From CAYVUB01 sp964454675 (GTDB lineage Bacteria > Bacteroidota > Bacteroidia > Flavobacteriales > Flavobacteriaceae), in assembly GCA_964454675.1 (NCBI GenBank), contig CAYVUB010000024.1, forward strand, positions 1 to 40,760: DNA of 40,760 nt. Direction: 5' to 3'. The notes under the pieces were generated by a model. The model saw only the letters and a list, made by a program, of their open reading frames with translations, had not been told where the DNA came from and ran no database searches. A program made the translations under genes and the position numbers. The first letter of the stretch is position 1. The number at the start of each line of letters is the position of its first letter. This document shows, one piece after another, positions 38,870-40,760 of the stretch.

Positions 38870-40102
38870 TTACAATTCCAAAGCCTTTTTTACATCATTA
38901 TTCATCAACAATTCTACAGGATTTTCCAAAGCTTCTTTAACGGCTACCAAAAATCCTACAGATTCGCGACCGTCAATAATCCTGTGGTCATAAGATAATG
39001 CTACATACATCATTGGGTGTATTTCTACGTTTCCGTTTACAGCTATGGGACGCTCTATAATGTTGTGCATACCCAAAATACCACTTTGCGGCGGATTGAT
39101 AATAGGTGTTGACAACATGCTTCCAAAAACGCCACCGTTTGAAATGGTAAAGGTGCCGCCGGTCATTTCGTCAACCGTTATTTGCCCGTCGCGGGCACGC
39201 AATGCCAAACGTTTTACTTCGGCTTCAACACCTCTGAAACTTAGATTTTCGGCATTTCTTATCACAGGAACCATTAATCCTTTTGGCCCGGAAACTGCAA
39301 TGCTTATATCGCAAAAATCATAACTTACCATTTCTTGTCCGTCAATCATTGAGTTTACGGCAGGATATAGTTTTAATGCTCTTACCACGGCAAGCGTAAA
39401 GAAGCTCATAAAGCCTAAACCAAGCCCGTGTTTGTTTTTGAACACATCTTTATATTCGTTGCGAATCTTATTGATAGGTGTCATATTTGCTTCGTTGAAG
39501 GTTGTGAGCATAGCTGTTTCGTTTTTTGCTGAAACTAAACGCTCTGCAACTTTACGGCGAAGCATTGATAGTTTTGAGCGCGACTCACCTCTTGTGCCAC
39601 CGGCAGGTGTTCCCATTGACGGCTTTGCATTAACGGCATCATCTTTTGTTACACGACCGTCTTTGCCGGTACCGCTAATTTGTGATGCTTCGATGCCTTT
39701 TTCTGATAATATCTTTTTAGCTGCAGGGCTTGCGCTTCCTGTTGCGTAGGTCTGCCCTCCAAGGGGAGTTTGAGCTACTTGTGTAGCTTTAGGTGCTTCC
39801 GTTTTTTTATCTTCAACTTTTGAGGTTTCAGATTTATGGGTTTGCTCCCCTTTTTGGGGTTGGGGGGCGTCTGTATCAATTAAGCATACTACTTCGCCAA
39901 CGGCAACTGCATCACCTTCTTCAGCTTTTAAAGTGATTATACCGCTTGCTTCGGCCGGTAACTCTAAAGTTGCTTTATCACTGTCAACTTCGGCTATGGC
40001 CTGGTCTTTTTCAACATAATCGCCGTCTTTTACTAACCAGGTTGCAATTTCAACTTCTGTGATGGACTCGCCCGGTGAAGGCACTTTCATTTCTAAAATC
40101 AT
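38870..40102 (-). CDS. odhB: 2-oxoglutarate dehydrogenase E2, dihydrolipoamide succinyltransferase
   Basis: Core acyltransferase of the 2-oxoglutarate dehydrogenase complex in the TCA cycle. In the 410-residue product the lipoyl domain (1-75) carries Lys43 in EVDSDKATLEL. A linker (about 76-122) leads to the peripheral-subunit-binding domain (about 123-160, ASPAAKKILSEKGIEASQIS, GTGKDGRVTKDD). The catalytic domain ends with YVALSYDHRIIDGR, holding His373 and Asp377. The linker is partly encoded by two inverted copies of a G/C-rich repeat. The gene follows odhA in the usual order, but an ORF6N gene is inserted between them; the gap to that gene is 12 nt. Confidence 0.95.
   Translation of the reverse strand: MILEMKVPSPGESITEVEIATWLVKDGDYVEKDQAIAEVDSDKATLELPAEASGIITLKAEEGDAVAVGEVVCLIDTDAPQPQKGEQTHKSETSKVEDKKTEAPKATQVAQTPLGGQTYATGSASPAAKKILSEKGIEASQISGTGKDGRVTKDDAVNAKPSMGTPAGGTRGESRSKLSMLRRKVAERLVSAKNETAMLTTFNEANMTPINKIRNEYKDVFKNKHGLGLGFMSFFTLAVVRALKLYPAVNSMIDGQEMVSYDFCDISIAVSGPKGLMVPVIRNAENLSFRGVEAEVKRLALRARDGQITVDEMTGGTFTISNGGVFGSMLSTPIINPPQSGILGMHNIIERPIAVNGNVEIHPMMYVALSYDHRIIDGRESVGFLVAVKEALENPVELLMNNDVKKALEL
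39751..39872. repeat. Inverted pair of G/C-rich repeats inside the odhB linker
   Basis: TCTGCCCTCCAAGGGGAGTT (39751-39770) and, in opposite orientation, TTTGCTCCCCTTTTTGGGG followed by TTGGGGGGCGTC (39841-39872) share the AAGGGGAG...CCCTCC/CCCCCC pattern of flavobacterial intergenic repeats. Both are in frame and encode QTPLGGQTYA and DAPQPQKGEQT in the flexible linker of OdhB. Confidence 0.6.
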
Positions 40103-40114
40103 TGTTCTAAAATT

Positions 40115-40615
40115 TTATTTATAACCTATTGGTTTACGTTGTTTTTGAGTGTTCTCTTGTTGGTCTTTTTTCAAAAGATAATTCAATGCTTCTGAAATAT
40201 CATTGAATTGTTTATTGTACTTTTTTTCAATTTCATTTAACTTTTCCGTTAAATCTTTATGTGTTAATGCGTATTGTCTAATATAAACAAAAGCTCTGAT
40301 AATTGATATACTTATTTCAATGGCAATTTTGCTTCTTAATACACTGGACAACATAGCTACACCTTGTTCCGTAAACGCAAATGGCATATAACGCAATCCT
40401 CCGTGACTTGAGGTCACAGATTGTGATGTCAAGTTTTCAAACTCTTCTTTCGTAATTTGGAACATAAAATCTTTTGGAAACCGTTCTATATTTCTTCTAA
40501 CAGCTTGTTTTAAAACTCTTGTTTCAACTTGATACATTTCAGCCAAATCAAAATCCAGCATCACATTTTGATGTCTGATAAAATAGATTTTATTTTCAAT
40601 TTCTTGTGGCTTCAA
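40115..40615 (-). CDS. ORF6N domain-containing protein
   Basis: A 166-residue protein with an N-terminal ORF6N domain (about 3-95): IENKIYFIRHQNVMLDFDLAEMY, read in parts, then VLKQAVRRNIERFPKDFMF and FAFTEQGVAMLSSVL. A coiled-coil C-terminus follows (LTEKLNEIEKKYNKQFNDI). ORF6N is a DNA-binding-type domain first described in phage antirepressor-like proteins; lone copies are frequent in Bacteroidetes and their role is unclear. It sits between odhA (29 nt away) and odhB (12 nt), on the same strand, so it must be co-transcribed with the dehydrogenase genes. The insertion suggests acquisition as a single-gene cassette. Confidence 0.88.
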   Translation of the reverse strand: MKPQEIENKIYFIRHQNVMLDFDLAEMYQVETRVLKQAVRRNIERFPKDFMFQITKEEFENLTSQSVTSSHGGLRYMPFAFTEQGVAMLSSVLRSKIAIEISISIIRAFVYIRQYALTHKDLTEKLNEIEKKYNKQFNDISEALNYLLKKDQQENTQKQRKPIGYK

Positions 40616-40644
40616 TTTTTGATAAAAGTTTTACAGTTTCAAAA

Positions 40645-40760
40645 TCATCTCTGATTATTTTTTGCTTTGTCAAACACGTAATCAATTATTTGCTGATGGC
40701 GGCGCTTTGCACGTGTTGAGCTTCCTGCTGCCGGTGCGCCATAAGATCTTCCTGTGGCTG
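40645..40760 (-). CDS. odhA: 2-oxoglutarate dehydrogenase E1 component, C-terminal end (partial)
   Basis: The minus-strand frame entering at the window edge is open for 37 codons and stops at TGA (40647-40645). It reads ATGRSYGAPAAGSSTRAKRR, then HQQIIDYVFDKAKNNQR. PAAGSSTRAKRRHQQ is the conserved C-terminal end of thiamine-dependent E1 of 2-oxoglutarate dehydrogenase, and odhB lies downstream. The rest of the gene lies beyond the window. Confidence 0.85.
   Translation of the reverse strand, partial: ATGRSYGAPAAGSSTRAKRRHQQIIDYVFDKAKNNQR

Overview
The window is a 40.8 kb piece of a low-GC genome from the Bacteroidetes, almost certainly order Flavobacteriales (family Flavobacteriaceae). The evidence is internal: OmpA proteins of flavobacterial type (one with thrombospondin type 3 calcium repeats), an IPExxxVDY-family protein, a metalloprotease with a type IX secretion C-terminal sorting domain, AddA/AddB-like proteins of Bacteroidetes type, and recurrent -7 elements matching the Bacteroidetes consensus TAnnTTTG upstream of genes. 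A 100-N run at 31644-31743 shows that this is a scaffold from a draft assembly.

Layout. 1-4.2 kb (+): tail of an unidentified protein, rsmI, an OsmC-family gene, recJ, and an OmpA-domain envelope protein. 4.3-6.9 kb (-): queD, lpxH and a fosmidomycin-resistance-like MFS exporter. 7-8.7 kb: a 2OG-Fe(II) oxygenase, a 32-codon membrane peptide on the other strand, a universal stress protein and tRNA-Ala(GGC). 8.7-17.5 kb (-): an AddB-like nuclease and an AddA-like helicase-nuclease, separated by the major OmpA porin and kbl. 17.6-21.6 kb: sodB (+), then two tandem candidate small RNAs (-), a PurF-like amidotransferase and a PfkB kinase. 21.7-24.8 kb: a secreted T9SS metalloprotease, rnhA and purN. 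25-29.3 kb (+): acpP-fabF-rnc, then an IPExxxVDY gene and pyk. 29.3-34.5 kb: a lipoprotein, gpsA, a collapsed 150-bp tandem repeat, two conserved unknowns, pheS and cvpA. 34.6-36.8 kb (-): tRNA-Ser(GGA), a MITE-like element, and tatD-ansA. 36.8-38.7 kb (+): a retropepsin-like protease, then a NarL/LuxR-type response regulator and its candidate target array. 38.9-40.8 kb (-): the 2-oxoglutarate dehydrogenase genes odhA (partial) and odhB, with an ORF6N-domain gene between them.

Most of the window is housekeeping: fatty acid and lipid A synthesis, central carbon metabolism, recombination, translation. The unusual content is in the intergenic space. (1) Behind the orphan response regulator lie three near-identical control modules. 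Each has a perfect 16-bp dyad TACGTAATGTTACGTA in the 7-2-7 geometry of NarL-type sites, a TTG immediately next to it, and a weak -7 box exactly 20 nt further on. Each module is followed about 70 nt later by an intrinsic-terminator-like hairpin. Two modules are followed by homologous 32-residue membrane peptides, and the third has no peptide. (2) Behind sodB, two copies of a 77-nt unit on the minus strand each carry a promoter-like box at the same spacing, a nearly invariant 5' part, and a terminator stem that differs between copies by compensatory base changes. I regard these two as the best candidates for undescribed systems here.

No CRISPR array, rRNA operon, replication origin, complete insertion sequence or prophage is visible. 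Functional calls for recognised families rest on motifs I could read in the translations. Promoters, RNAs and small ORFs are inferences from sequence pattern only.
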